In this document: positions 36,119-46,880 of the stretch, in pieces
How positions within the stretch are numbered: position 1 is the stretch's first letter
How the letters are laid out: the number at the start of each line of letters is the position of its first letter
Assembly: GCA_026826555.1 (NCBI GenBank)
Contig: JAKSZT010054396.1
Span: 17,720,581 to 17,784,580, forward strand
DNA: 64,000 nucleotides
Direction: 5' to 3'
Source of the DNA: Tolypeutes matacus
Lineage: Eukaryota; Chordata; Mammalia; Cingulata; Chlamyphoridae
The notes under the pieces: model-generated
Database searches by the model: none
What the model was told of the DNA's origin: nothing
What the model saw: the letters and a program-made list of their open reading frames with translations, nothing else
Translations under genes and position numbers: made by a program

Positions 36119-36312
36119 TTATTTTTTTTTTTTTTTTTTAAAGATTTTATTTATTTATTCATTTATCCCCCCCTTGCTGCTTGCGCTCACTGGGTCAGCC
36201 AACCACGCCGCGCGGGCGGGCCCGCCCTCACCAGGAGGCCCCGGGAGCCGAACCCGGGGCCTCCCATATGGTAAACGGGAGCCCCACTGATTGAGCCACA
36301 GCCGTTTCCCCG
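36119..36312 (-). mobile_element. DAS-type SINE with GC-rich body
   Basis: Minus orientation. The tRNA-like head reads 'tgtggctcaatcagtgggg' and 'gggttcggctcccgggg', followed by a GC-rich body and a tail AAATAAATAAAATCTTTAAA plus poly-A. Perfect 13-bp target duplications CACATTCATATTA lie at 36106-36118 and 36313-36325. The clean duplication suggests fairly recent insertion. Confidence 0.95.
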
Positions 36313-37242
36313 CACATTCATATTAAAACAAGGTACACTAACATTTTAGGGAAAGGTGAGAGCTGCATGCCAAGGATCTTCTCTCCCACATGGGCTTAGA
36401 AAGGAATCAGAAGCAAATTTTGGGGGCGGAAGTAACAAATTACAAAAGCACTCCCTGAACTCCATGGGAAATTTAAAAGCCACAATGGGTCACCAAAATC
36501 TACAAAAACACATGCTTTCTCTTAGCTATCCCAGAAACAAATTGCCCTCCCATCTGCCTCCACATGCTGCTTGTGCTGTTGAATCCTCTAGAAGGTCTGC
36601 TCTCCTTCACTATACATGTTCAAATTTTAAGGGTCCTTAAAGGGTCAGCTCAGAGTCTATCTCTTCTGGGAAGCCTCCTCCAGGTACTCCAGGACTCATC
36701 AGGGGCTCTGCCTCTCAACTCCAACGGCAAATTTCATCTTCATTACACAGCCTAGATCCATATACACATGCCTGCCAGCCACGCACAACAGTTTTAGTTA
36801 CCCAAAGACACTGTAGGACCCCAGTTAAGGCATGTTTAAAAGACTAACAGCAATCTAGTAAATGGAGTTAGTAGGCATAACAAAAAGGCTGTTATTTTAT
36901 ATTCTGGAGGGGCTCCTTATTACTGCTCCTCACAGCATAATACATAAGGAAAAAAATAAGGTTCTTTGCTTTTTGGGGAGGAAAATGTACCTTAAGTCCA
37001 CTTCCAAGGGAGCCTTACCACTTTCTTTATTATAGTGTTTCAATCACAAAGCCCAGTATAGCAGGCACAGATGTCATGGGAGTATGGAAAATGAGAGATG
37101 GTGACTGGGGGTTAGGCTTTAGTACATGGGGAAAACAATGAATAGAAATGCCTGACAGTGGATAGGGCTGTGTATTTGCTGGCGTGTTGGAGGCAGAAGC
37201 TGAAGGAGGCCATCATGGCTGCTGCAGAAGGGAGCACCTGGC

Positions 37243-37284
37243 GGGAGGATGAGGGCAGAAGGGAGCTGGGGGGCAGGGAGGGGG
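37243..37284 (+). repeat. G-quadruplex-prone G-rich tract
   Basis: Six G-runs of three or more with loops of 1-7 bases on the plus strand, which is the template strand of TLN2. Confidence 0.6.
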
Positions 37285-38239
37285 CGAGGCTGTGCAGCAA
37301 AGGCCTTTGTAATGCTTGTGAGTTACTGACACCTGGCTCTGGGGCTACCACTTTTCAAACACCTACTGTGTCAGGTACACCTACTGTGTCAGATTAAATC
37401 AGATCTCATTTAATCTCACCAACTACCCTAAGGAGGTATTTGTTATTAACCCCTGTCTAGGTGACAAAATAAAGAAATGAAGTCATTTGCTAGCAAGAGG
37501 TGGAACTGGGATTTAATACAATTATGTCCAATCCCAAAGCTTGTGCTATTTTTTACCAAACCAAAGCCACAGATAATCTTTTAATCTCATTTTATCCCCA
37601 TTTCCTCTGCAAACAGGGACCCACAACAGCTAACACATAGCGAACTCCTAATATATATTTGAGCAATGAATAACAGCCAATTTTATTAGGCCTGGGTATC
37701 ACACCCTCTGGGAAAGGGCCTAAAAGCAAACCTCTAGTGTCCCAGGCATCCAGTGTGACAGGCCGGTTAGGGTTTGCAGACAGGGGAGAAAAGAACTAGC
37801 TTGCCTTCACTTATCACACATTTTAATCGATCATCCAGTACTTGTGGTCATTCACTGGAAACTATTTCTCACTGGCTTTTGGCCACCGTTTACAAGCAGA
37901 GGCCACCATTATAAAGCTTATAGTGCTGACTATTTATGCTTCCAGTGGTGAGGTTCCTTGGGATCAAAGGAAATTCTATGAGGAGCTCTGAATTTTCAGT
38001 CTGAGCAGATGTGCTGGTATCTTAAAAATCCAGAAAAACTCCTATGTAGAATTACTCTGCTGAGCCTGAAACTCTCTAGGGCAGTGGTAGGGGGCACAAA
38101 CGCAGCAGTAAACAGCCCTGAAGAAACGACAACCCAGAACTGGACCAGGAGGGTGACTGACTCCAGCACTTGGGAAGCTGCAGAGGTGGCTGGCCTGAAC
38201 TGGGGCTCCTGTCACTAATCAACCACAGCCAGGACAGCA

Positions 38240-38410
38240 CTCTTTGATCTTCTTGCTCTACCCCTCCACTTGGGCAATTAGACTTATTTTTTCAAAAGTC
38301 TCTGAACAACTTGAGGACAGTGGCCAGCTCTTAATTTTTTTAGCATCTCCAGAATTAGGTGCTTAAAAATTGGCAGGTGCATGAATGACAACTGAATACA
38401 GAAAATATAA
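38240..38410 (+). mobile_element. L2-like 3' remnant
   Basis: 'aacttgaggacagtggccag', 'ttagcatctccagaattagg', 'ggcaggtgcatgaatgac' resemble a decayed L2 tail. Confidence 0.45.
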
Positions 38411-38886
38411 GGCGTTGTCCACATTGCTGCCAGGATGATGTTGAAAAAATATGGATTGGTCATGCCATTGCCTAGCCCAATCACTCTGCCACAAATGTCA
38501 TCCATGAGAGAAACAGACATGTTACCATCATCTTTGATCATTTAAGGTAGCTAGGTGCACATTAGGCTGAAGAAACGTTCCACTTGCAAATTGGCAAAGG
38601 AGATTTTCATTTTAAACTACTGTCCCCAACACAATAGAAGCAAATGCCATGAGTGACCCTGTACCAGGTTTTGCTCTGAACTTTAGTGGCTGGACTTGAA
38701 ATGGCATTCACCTAATAACAATTGAGCCTTCCTTTGTGTGTAAAAACTGAATGTTAAGACTGAGCAGGCGCCCAGCAGGTATCAAAAATTTTATTTCGAT
38801 AATAATCACCTCACCCAAAAATGCTTGCCTACATGTTCTGCCACAGGAAAAAAAAAAAAAACTTTTACATAAGCTTTACTTATGTA

Positions 38887-38981
38887 CAGTTCTTGCTTTT
38901 CCCCTAATAATCACTGGGAAGGCCAACAGAAGACTATTTCCCACTGACAGTGGGAAATCAAATGCCAAAAAGCAAGAACTG
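38887..38981. repeat. Nested inverted repeat (potential hairpin)
   Basis: Outer arms CAGTTCTTGCTTTT (38887-38900) and AAAAGCAAGAACTG (38968-38981) are perfect 14-bp complements. Inside is a second perfect inverted repeat, ATTTCCCACTG (38936-38946) and CAGTGGGAAAT (38948-38958), with a one-base spacer. It lies in the intron about 80 bp past the exon J donor. It could be a small MITE remnant or a structured intronic RNA; no conserved RNA family is recognised. Confidence 0.85.
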
Positions 38982-39063
38982 GAGTTTTACCTTGGAGGGA
39001 CGCAAATACAGGAAGAATGGACTCTTAAGGTCATAAATGAATCCCCGATATCCTGAACCCTAC

Positions 39064-39234
39064 CTTGGGGTTTCCTCCACCTTCTTTGGCTGCATACAAC
39101 ATTTGCAGGGCAGACTCTGCGAGCGTTTTGGTCTGGTCCAGCACTGTCATCTGCTGCTGATGGTCAAGAATCTTGGAAGCAACACCAACCGCAGCTAAGA
39201 TCAAGGGTTCAAAGTAGCTCGCTAGCTGAGTGAC
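39064..39234 (-). CDS. TLN2: TLN2 exon J (R9, autoinhibition surface)
   Basis: 171 nt, 57 codons, phase 0, VTQLASYFEPLILAA..AKEGGGNPK. Donor AAG|gtaggg; the acceptor cttgaaag has A at -3 and an interrupted pyrimidine tract. Matches talin-1 about 1731-1787. The glutamate of KTLAE aligns with talin-1 E1770, which pairs with the F3 head domain and holds talin closed. Talin-1 has one extra residue (NPKQAAHT) at the following junction. G-rich tracts lie 70-380 bp beyond the acceptor and a nested inverted repeat about 80 bp beyond the donor. Confidence 0.97.
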
Positions 39235-39303
39235 CTTTCAAGAAAAAAAATCCACAGATGCATTATGTAAGCTCATGTGTCTCCTTAAGAAGCACAACTG
39301 GCT

Positions 39304-39329
39304 GGGAGGGGGATGGGAGTGGGGATGGG
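39304..39329 (+). repeat. G-quadruplex motif
   Basis: Five G-runs (3,5,3,4,3) separated by 1-3 bases on the template strand, 70 bp from the exon J acceptor. Confidence 0.7.
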
Positions 39330-39591
39330 ATGACTCACTGGGAGAGACAGAAATCTGCTAAAATTTATCTTTGAAAGTACTTGCTAATTAATGAACTGCT
39401 TGGTTTTTACTTCCTTTGGAGAGCTCTACATCTCTTCTTTAATGCTGGCTTAGGTGCTAAGAAATCCACTCTGAGATTTAGAGGTAGGTGTGAGAATAGA
39501 ATTCAATTTTACAAATTGTAATTTGCAAACAAAAAGCTTTTTAATAAACCAAAGGTGAGCATCTTACAAATTCAGAAGGAAGGGTAGGATT

Positions 39592-39615
39592 GGGAGAGGG
39601 GTAGGGGGTCATGGG
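39592..39615 (+). repeat. G-quadruplex motif
   Basis: G-runs of 3,4,5 and 3 with loops of 2-4 bases, about 360 bp from the exon J acceptor. Confidence 0.65.
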
Positions 39616-39954
39616 CGGAGCTGAGAAAAGAAGCTTCAGATCAAAGGCACCCTCCCAAAAGCTTCTGGGGAAACCAGTTCAATTGCCCTCTGCCCCATAG
39701 AGACTGAGCATTTCAAACAAGCCTTGAATTTGGAATAAAAGCAAAATGATTTCATATCAGCTTAGATGTTCTGTTAATGATCAGCCCAACCCAGGAGAAG
39801 AAAAAAGCTGGCCAAGGCAGCTAAACCATTGTCACAGCATAGGCCTATTTCTAAGAAGCCTGAAGGAAGAGAGGAGAATGACACCGGAACACCAAGGCTG
39901 ACCAGCTGGGGAACTTGGGGCCACGTGTGGCATACATCTGTCAGGTGGGTCCCC

Positions 39955-40165
39955 TATGCCAGGCTCTGTGCTAAATGCTTAACGTGCACTTCCCCATTTA
40001 ATCTCCACAACAATCTTATGAGGTAGTTATCCCCATTTTTCAGATGAAGAAACTGTGCTTCGACATGTGAGGCAACATGCTCAAGCTTATGCAGCTGAGA
40101 GGTGGAGCTGAGGCATGAACCAGGCCTGACCCCTACAGCCCGAGCTCTCAATCGTCCAAGCTCCC
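39955..40165 (-). mobile_element. MIR SINE
   Basis: 'ctctgtgctaaatgcttaac', 'ccatttaatctccacaacaa', 'cttatgaggtagttatcccc', 'cagatgaagaaactgtgctt', 'cagctgagaggtggagctga': long reverse MIR. Confidence 0.85.
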
Positions 40166-41144
40166 AATCACCATGCTCTACTGTCTCTTTACTGTTTTTA
40201 AGTTTTATTCCAGCTCTGCTGCTGTTGTAACATTTTATAAACAATAGAAGTTTATTGCTTGTTGCTTTGAAATGTCTTTAAAATAAAGTCAGAATAATAT
40301 AGTAACACTTCTCTACCCAGCAGCGAGAATACCAGATTTTAGCTTTTGCCATATTGCCATATTGTTTCAGATACCATAATCTATTTCCACTCAGGTAAAA
40401 CACAATGCAACAAACACACTTTTCTGTTCGACTCCTCATTTTGTGTGTCAATCCCTAAATGCTAGTTATTTCCATCAAGTGGATATAAGTTCAAACTTTT
40501 AGCCAGCAACTGCCTTAACGCTTCTTCCTGTTATGTAGAAGGAGTGAATCTCCTGGGGATGTAGGCAGGCAGAACACTTTACATCACTGGATCAGAAACA
40601 AAGGCGGAGAAAAAGACAGAGGGAGGCTGGTGGCCGGGCAAGGTGGGCTGCGGTGAGGTGGTCCAAAAACAAAAAGTTCATCAGATCTAAGAGTGAGAAG
40701 AGGTAGCAATAAACACACCTTTACTTTTTTTTTTTAATCCCTGGTTCCATTATCTTACAAATAGGTTTTGAAGTACTTGGGCAGGGCTGCTGGACTTTAT
40801 GGCTCCTAAGTATGAATTTTAAGGGGGTGTCCCTTCCTCTGGGCAAGCAGAGCGCAGGCTGGATTTCGGCCCCACTTGCCCCTCTGACCAAAGGCAAGAG
40901 GCAGTCCTCACTCGTGCTGGATTTCATGTTTTTCTCTGGGAAGGGCATTGCTGAGTCAACAGGGGTCACGGCTCAGGATTGGCCCTTTATTTACTAGAGA
41001 AGGGGTCAAAACGTGCAATCGTACATATTTGCTAGATTAATTTTAAAAGTATGTTCCGTTAAGTCAACTGTAAAATGTCAAGGGTTGATATGTGATGAGA
41101 ATAATTAAAAGCAGTAAATAAAGGGCATCCTAGTTTCCCATGCA

Positions 41145-41400
41145 GGTCTATGGATGGGTGATTAAGAGCTTAAGCTCTAACTTCAGAGCCCCTGGATTTG
41201 AATCCTCCCTGCCATTTTCTTATTGAGAAATCTTAGGTAAATTGCTTCATATTATTAAGCTTCAGTTTCCTCATCTGAAAATAAGGAATAATAGTACTAA
41301 GCTCATTAGGACTGTTATGAAGATTACATCATTATACATAAAAGCACTTAGAACAATGCCTGCCACATTGCAAGCACTCAAGACATGCTAGCTATTGTTG
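41145..41400 (+). mobile_element. MIR SINE, near full length
   Basis: 'gattaagagcttaagctcta', 'tggatttgaatcctccctgc', 'cttcagtttcctcatctgaa', 'agcacttagaacaatgcctg': a complete forward MIR layout. Confidence 0.9.
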
Positions 41401-41599
41401 CTCTTCACATAGCATGAGCAAGGGCTTTGCAGGGATGTGCTTTCCCTGCATTTAGGGAGCATAAACAAGGGCTCTAACACCTTCTGTTCTTGAGAGACAT
41501 GACAGAACAGGAAACATTCTGTTTGTACATAAACAAAAATAACAGACAACTGTGAATATTTGGCACATAATGTTGATTCACTATTTCTGGGGAGGGAGA

Positions 41600-42017
41600 G
41601 TGGGTTGACGGCAGCCCCAACAGATATGTTCACATCCAAATCCCTGGAACCTGTGAGTGTGACTTTCTTTGGAAAAAGGGTCTTTGCTGATGTAATTAAA
41701 TCTTGAGCTCATCCTGGATTCCCTGGAGCGGCCTTAAATTCAATGATGAGTGTCCTTATAAGAGACAGAAGAGCAAGAGTCAATGTGAACACGGAGGCAG
41801 AGACTGGAGAGAAACAGCCGAGAAACATAAAAGAATGCTGAACAGTTGACAGAAGCTGGAAGATGCAAAGAACGGAGTCTCCCCAGAGGGAGTCTGGCCC
41901 TGCTGACACCTTGATTTTGGACCTCTGGCCTCCAGAACTGAGAAAGGATAAATTTCTGTTGTTTTACGCCACCCAGTTTGCGGCAATTTGTTACAGCAGC
42001 CACAGGAAACTAATACA
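41600..42017 (+). mobile_element. MLT1-family (MaLR) LTR
   Basis: 'gatatgttcacatccaaatc', 'gaacctgtgagtgtgacttt', 'gggtctttgctgatgtaatt', 'gtgtccttataagagacaga', 'acaccttgattttggacctc', ending 'aggaaactaatacag'. Close to the MLT1A layout. Solo LTR without internal sequence. Confidence 0.85.
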
Positions 42018-42021
42018 GGTG

Positions 42022-42100
42022 AAATCTGAGAATTTGCATTTCTAATCACTCCTAGAGGAGGCTGAAGCTGGAGACCGCGGATCCTGAGCACTGTGACAAA
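42022..42100 (+). mobile_element. MER5A fragment
   Basis: 'gaatttgcatttctaatcac' and 'ctagaggaggctgaagctgg' match the 3' half of MER5A; it begins right after the MLT1 end. Confidence 0.55.
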
Positions 42101-42643
42101 GCATTTGGCACAAAGTTGGTATTAACTCCCAGTCCGTGATGCCTCTGGATTGAGGGTCACACCGGCTTCCTTTGTCTAAAACTCCCAGAAGGTGAGAGAT
42201 GTACTTAGCTGAAGCACCAAGAGTAAGTTTCCAGCTCAAGTTGAATATGTTGATTATTTTTGATGCCACCCATTGACACAGGAATTAATCTTCCATATTA
42301 ACACAGCATCTTCAGAGACAAGGATCCTGCCCTCTGAAGAAGTTTAGAATATTTTCTTACAAAATTCCTTCTGAAATGATGTCCAGTTTCTCTGCCAAAC
42401 TCAGTTTCCTTGTCATAACGAAATAGGCAATGGCCACAGCCCACTGGCCTGCAGAGCTCCAGCTTCCAGACCAGTGTCTAAAACCTCGTACATAGGTGGA
42501 CAAGCCTTTCTATCAGAAAGCAACTCAGCTAAAAAATGAAATTTGCAGAGACACCAGCCATTTTAAATCTCAGAAACCCTACCTCAGAATCAGCAGGAAG
42601 CTTAGTAGAACCTTAGGTTATTCTGTAATTAAAAAAGCGAGAA

Positions 42644-42665
42644 TATTGATTTTTAAAAATCAATA
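42644..42665. repeat. 22-bp perfect AT palindrome
   Basis: TATTGATTTTT followed directly by its exact complement, with no spacer. Isolated in the intron between exons I and J. Confidence 0.9.
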
Positions 42666-43358
42666 CCTACAGAGAAGATTTTGGTTATTGGATTTCTTGA
42701 TATGCACATCGATACTGATGGCTGCACTGATAAATGCTAGGAACCCCAGGGGTGGTTAAAAATCCAATATCTGGATTAGCTAAGGCACAAGCTACAAGAC
42801 AAGCCAACTATCCTGGGAGGATTTGCAAAATGAACCCCAAACAGTCAAAACAGCTTTCGGCACTTAAAACCATGTGGGAATCTACTCTCAGTCGAATAAT
42901 TCCTCTGGAGTGGCCCCAGTGGAAGGCTTTGGTTGTCCAGAGGTGAAATTGGCAAGAATTGTCTTCCTCATGGGTAAAAACAGACACTCTATTAGAAACC
43001 GTGGAAGAACAGTATACCCCTATACACACAAAAAGGGGACCAGACAAGGACAAAAATGGCAGACATCAGGCTAAGAACGTCGACTTCAGCCTCTGGCTTA
43101 TTTCAGAGAAGATCAAGATCGATGGATGACTTCAAATGCCTTATTGGCTGAAAAGGCTGATCAAACCAGACACATTTCACAGTAGCTTTCTTATAATTTT
43201 TGGAGAAGATGCCAGGGGAAGGTTGAGTGCTATCTTCTGGAGGGTAAACCAGTACTGGGCCCATGCACAATGCCTGGCACTATAGGAGTTTGGGAAGAAA
43301 ACCAATGCTCTCTCATGAACACACACATGCTCTGCACGATCCCCTTGGTGCCCAATAC

Positions 43359-43460
43359 CTTATGTCCCAGCTGGGCTGCTTCTCCTCGAGCAGCTGTGGC
43401 GATGGGATCAATAAGGTGCCCGATTTCCTGGACCACTGAAGTCAACTGCTCCTGTAGCGC
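43359..43460 (-). CDS. TLN2: TLN2 exon I (R9)
   Basis: 102 nt, 34 codons, phase 0, ALQEQLTSVVQEIGHL..AAQLGHK. Acceptor tctcag. The donor AAG|gtattg has T rather than G at +5, so it is weaker than most here. Matches talin-1 about 1697-1730 within R9. The border is fixed by the protein, since the next exon continues VTQLASYF. Confidence 0.96.
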
Positions 43461-44086
43461 CTGAGAAGGAGAAAACAGACACATTCATCCCACCGCAGTT
43501 CCCCACAGAGCTGCATAGATTCTAAAAGGCCCCTGTGAAAAGATAAGGGCAGCCACGTGGACGGACATCAAAATGCCAGGGCCCTTCCCAGTGATGCCTC
43601 AGGTCCTCGGCGTTCCAAGCCCCCCACAATTCTTCCTGAGAGAGACAAGAGCAGGTCTGAGAAACCCTCTCTAGAGCCTTCTTGACAGTCCTGCTCCTCC
43701 CTACGGGCTTCTCGCTCCCGCCAACCAGAAGTGATGACTGATGCTACTGGGATCTTTACTTTAGGCTGTTTATTATAAATTACTGGAAATGTGGAACAGC
43801 CATGGCTTTCCAAGAAGGAAAGACAACTTTGTCCAAATGGGCTTTGCTTAGCAGATGCAGGATTAACGTATCGGAACACTGACATTTTAAGCCTACACAC
43901 ACCAGCCTAGAACTGGACCACTCCCGGCACAGTGACAATGTCTAGCTCATCAGAAACGAGACTGGTGTCCAAAACTTTCCCACAGAACAATGCTGTATAT
44001 GGGCTGGAGACTTTGGGCTGAATTTAGTCAATGAGAGGAGCAGCCTAACATTCTAACTTAGAAAAGCAATCCAGGGCCTGGCGTAC
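43461..44086 (-). other. TLN2: Intron H-I
   Basis: 626 bp; nothing recognised beyond the splice sites. Confidence 0.95.
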
Positions 44087-44219
44087 CTCCACAGAGATGT
44101 CATCCCTTGTGGCCAGGCTCTGACTGACGGCTGCCAGCGAGGCCTGCTCAATGTCTCGGATGCACCGGTTGATGCCATCGATGGAGTAGTCACATTCCCG
44201 CTGGCCAGGGGCCTTGTCC
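44087..44219 (-). CDS. TLN2: TLN2 exon H (start of R9)
   Basis: 133 nt. The first base closes the split arginine codon from exon G, then 44 codons DKAPGQRECDYSIDG..TRDDISVE. Acceptor ccttccag, donor GAG|gtacgc. Matches talin-1 about 1653-1696, the start of R9, the bundle that masks the integrin site on the F3 head domain in the autoinhibited form. Confidence 0.97.
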
Positions 44220-45308
44220 CTGGAAGGGGTGGCATGAATCAAACACAGGCTCCACAGGGTTCAAGTCCCACAACCTGTCCCAGCTCCAGTGGGCCCAGAG
44301 CCTCTGTCCACTTCCTACTCTCATCATCTCATCTGAGGAGTAGTTCCCTGACACTTGCCTGGAAATGCCTCTCTTCATAGCCAATGCTTTCCTCACTTAA
44401 CACCTGAGATAACTCTACTTCTGGTAGAAGGGATATGGTGCCACCCTTCATTTCAGGTGAATGCCAGGCAATTTCACAATTAAAAATATTTGGACTTGGA
44501 TGTTCCATTCACTGGTTTAAGCTTAGGACCCTTACTAATATATAAGGTCAACATTATTTTCAGTGCAAACATACTATGTTCTCTATATTACACGTAATTC
44601 ACAGTCTTGGGCTGCAGTAGGAGTAAAAATATGAAGTGGAATTTTCTTTGCAAGGCATTAAGAAAGAAAGTTAACTATGGTCTTAAGCTTCTAAAGAAAT
44701 TAAGTGAAATATAACTAAGGAAAGGGATGCATTCTACTCTGTGGGGTATTAAGTAAATTTCAGAAACGTATGTCTACTTGGAGGATGCTTTTTCAGGGTC
44801 CTAAAATCACCAAGGAGGTCAGAGATGCCCAGTTACTGCAACAGAATATCCTTTTTGTCTTATTAGCAAGCCAAAGGTAACTCTGAATCTTGCTAAACAG
44901 GGGTGCTCTCTGTCTAAGCTCCTGGGTATAGACAATATGTTACAACGGTTAGAAGGGCTGGGACTGAGCCACTGGGCCTGGGTATGACCTCGGGAATGTT
45001 ACCGAAGTCCTTTCTGCCTGAATTTTCTCATCGGCAATGTGGAAACGATAGCAGTATCTACCTTACAACATTGTCATGGTGACTGAACAGGTAATACAGG
45101 CAGTAAAATGCTTGGAACAGTATCTGGCTTACAGTAAGTGCTTAAGTTAGTTATAATTATATGACTGCAGCTACCACTGTCCCATAAAGATGGAGAAGGT
45201 GATGCTAATGCTCAGCAGCATTACTATCAAGTAAAGGCCTGGTGGGCATAGCCCCGTCCTGCCCTGCTCAGCTGCAGCGCAACAGTGGTGTCCACATGGG
45301 AAACTGAC
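44220..45308 (-). other. TLN2: Intron G-H
   Basis: 1,089 bp, phase 2. Contains a near full-length MIR (44938-45160); the rest is unassigned. Confidence 0.9.
44938..45160 (+). mobile_element. MIR SINE, near full length
   Basis: 'ttgctgcc'-type head lost; 'gcctgaattttctcatcggc', 'gcagtatctaccttacaaca', 'aatgcttggaacagtatctg', 'acagtaagtgcttaagttag': forward MIR 3' half and tail. Confidence 0.75.
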
Positions 45309-45490
45309 CTGATGGATGTGATGAGACTCTTGATGGAGTCGGACACAGTGTGGGAATGTCCAGCCAGCACAGACCATGTCGGGGGGTCTTTGGGGTTGAT
45401 GGCCAGGGAGCGTGCGGTGCGGATGAGGTACGATGAGCTCTCCAGCATGGTCTTCGCTGAGACCAGGATCGGTTCCTGTGCCTGGGAGCC
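45309..45490 (-). CDS. TLN2: TLN2 exon G (R7 C-terminal helices)
   Basis: 182 nt: 60 codons plus the first two bases of an arginine codon (phase 2 donor, ATCAG|gtcagt), GSQAQEPILVSAK..SLITSIR. Acceptor tcccag. Matches talin-1 about 1592-1652. The tryptophan in PTWSVLAGHS aligns with talin-1 W1630, part of the KANK surface, and the split arginine aligns with R1652. Only 451 bp separates it from exon F. Confidence 0.97.
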
Positions 45491-45941
45491 CTGGGACCAG
45501 ACAGCAGAGGTGTCAAGGGCAGGGTACGCAGACCTGAGTGAAAGAGTGTGGTCCTAGAAGGTCCTGTTCTTGACCAAATCACCACCTCTGCCCTTGGGAA
45601 GGAGACAGAGGACAGAGTACAGTGGAGGCTGGCTGACCTGGGGCCTGGAGGTGGGGACTTAGGTCCACGCTCATTCCATAATAGCATTTTTGAGCATGAC
45701 ACATCCCAAAAACCAATCAGCCCCAAGCCTATGCACAGAAATTGTTCTCCCCATCTAATGCTAAGACATTCGCTCTCAGATGTACAGACTGAGCTTCATC
45801 AGCCCTGTGCATATAAGAGCAACAATAGTAGCAGCCTCTAGGTGCAAAGGGAGCTTTGGGATTTTCACCATGTGTGCTCATGTGGTGCTACACAAAACCT
45901 GCCAAAGACCTCGAGAGTTGCCTTTGCTGCAGGCTGCCCAC
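45491..45941 (-). other. TLN2: Intron F-G
   Basis: 451 bp; no repeat recognised. Confidence 0.95.
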
Positions 45942-46082
45942 CTCGGAGCTGATCTGGGCGGGAATACTGACAAACTCAGGGTTCGAGGCGAAGGCCGTCA
46001 GGTTCTCCACGGCTTCGATCAGGGGCGCGGTGGCAATGCGGCACTTATTGCGGTTGTCTTCAGAGAAATCCCCGTCCAGGGC
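45942..46082 (-). CDS. TLN2: TLN2 exon F (R8 end, return to R7)
   Basis: 141 nt, 47 codons, phase 0, ALDGDFSEDNRNK..IPAQISSE. Acceptor cccggcag, donor GAG|gtgggc. Matches talin-1 about 1545-1591, the last helix of R8 and the chain returning to R7. The threonine in RIAT aligns with talin-1 T1562, the third of the buried R8 threonines. The exon is richer in CpG than its flanks. Confidence 0.97.
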
Positions 46083-46584
46083 CTGCCGGGAGAAGCCACA
46101 GGGATTTTACTCTCATCACTCCTGTAGCACAGCAATCATCTCCACTGCAGGAAGGTCATTTTATGGGAATATTGAATGTCTTTGGAGAATTCATAAAAAT
46201 AAGAACTGACTGAGATCCCTGCCATCAAGCAGTTAGCAACCGTAAGGAACAAACCGAATGTGTGGCTACAGGACAGCTGGTCTTACAGTCAAATTCCCAT
46301 CCACATGGGACAGAAACACGATCAATTCGAGCAGTGCCCTTCTCTTCACTCTTAATGAGACATTTTTGCAGCTGGACCACTTTCTTTCCCACTTTTGAGA
46401 CTATAACCCTTGAGCTCTTCCGCATTCCCCATTTCCACTATGAAAATGCTGTACATTGTATAGCACCTTTAATTTTTCTGCATTTTACCTGGATGTCCCT
46501 AAATTGCTCTGAGGGAGGCACAGCATCCCTAATCACCATTCTGAGAAGGAATAGGCTATAAGTGCCCCCAACAACACAGACAAG

Positions 46585-46880
46585 TCTCACAAACAGGTTT
46601 AGTGAAAGGCCAGATACAAAAGAGGACCTACTCTATGATTGCACTCGTGCAAAGTACAATAACAGACAAAACAAATCAGGGTGTTAGACATCAGGTCACT
46701 TTTTGGGGCAGGTAAAACTAGAAGAAAACAAAAGGAGGGCTTCTGGGCACTGGTAAGGTTCCGTTTCTTGATCTGGCTGTAGTTAACCTAGGTGTGTTCA
46801 GCTTGAAAAAAATCCATTTACGCTGTAACATAGGTGTGTCTTTTCTCTATATACCTTGTGCTTCAATCATTTTTTAAATT
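46585..46880 (+). mobile_element. L1M-type 3' end
   Basis: 'gatacaaaagaggacctact', 'ctatgattgcactcgtgcaa', 'ttgatctggctgtagttaac', 'aatccatttacgctgtaaca' follow the order of old L1 3' ends. Confidence 0.55.

Larger units (their letters stand above)
31488..39063 (-). other. TLN2: Intron J-K
   Basis: 7,576 bp, the longest complete intron. Contains an AATG microsatellite, a MIR, an MLT1 LTR, another LTR-like block (35120-35713), a GC-rich SINE with clear target duplications (36119-36312), a G-rich tract (37243-37284), an L2-like piece and a nested inverted repeat (38887-38981). Confidence 0.9.
39235..43358 (-). other. TLN2: Intron I-J
   Basis: 4,124 bp. Contains two G-rich tracts (39304-39329 and 39592-39615), MIRs at 39955-40165 and 41145-41400, an MLT1 LTR (41600-42017), a MER5A fragment and a 22-bp palindrome (42644-42665). 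The stretch 42700-43340 is unassigned. Confidence 0.9.
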
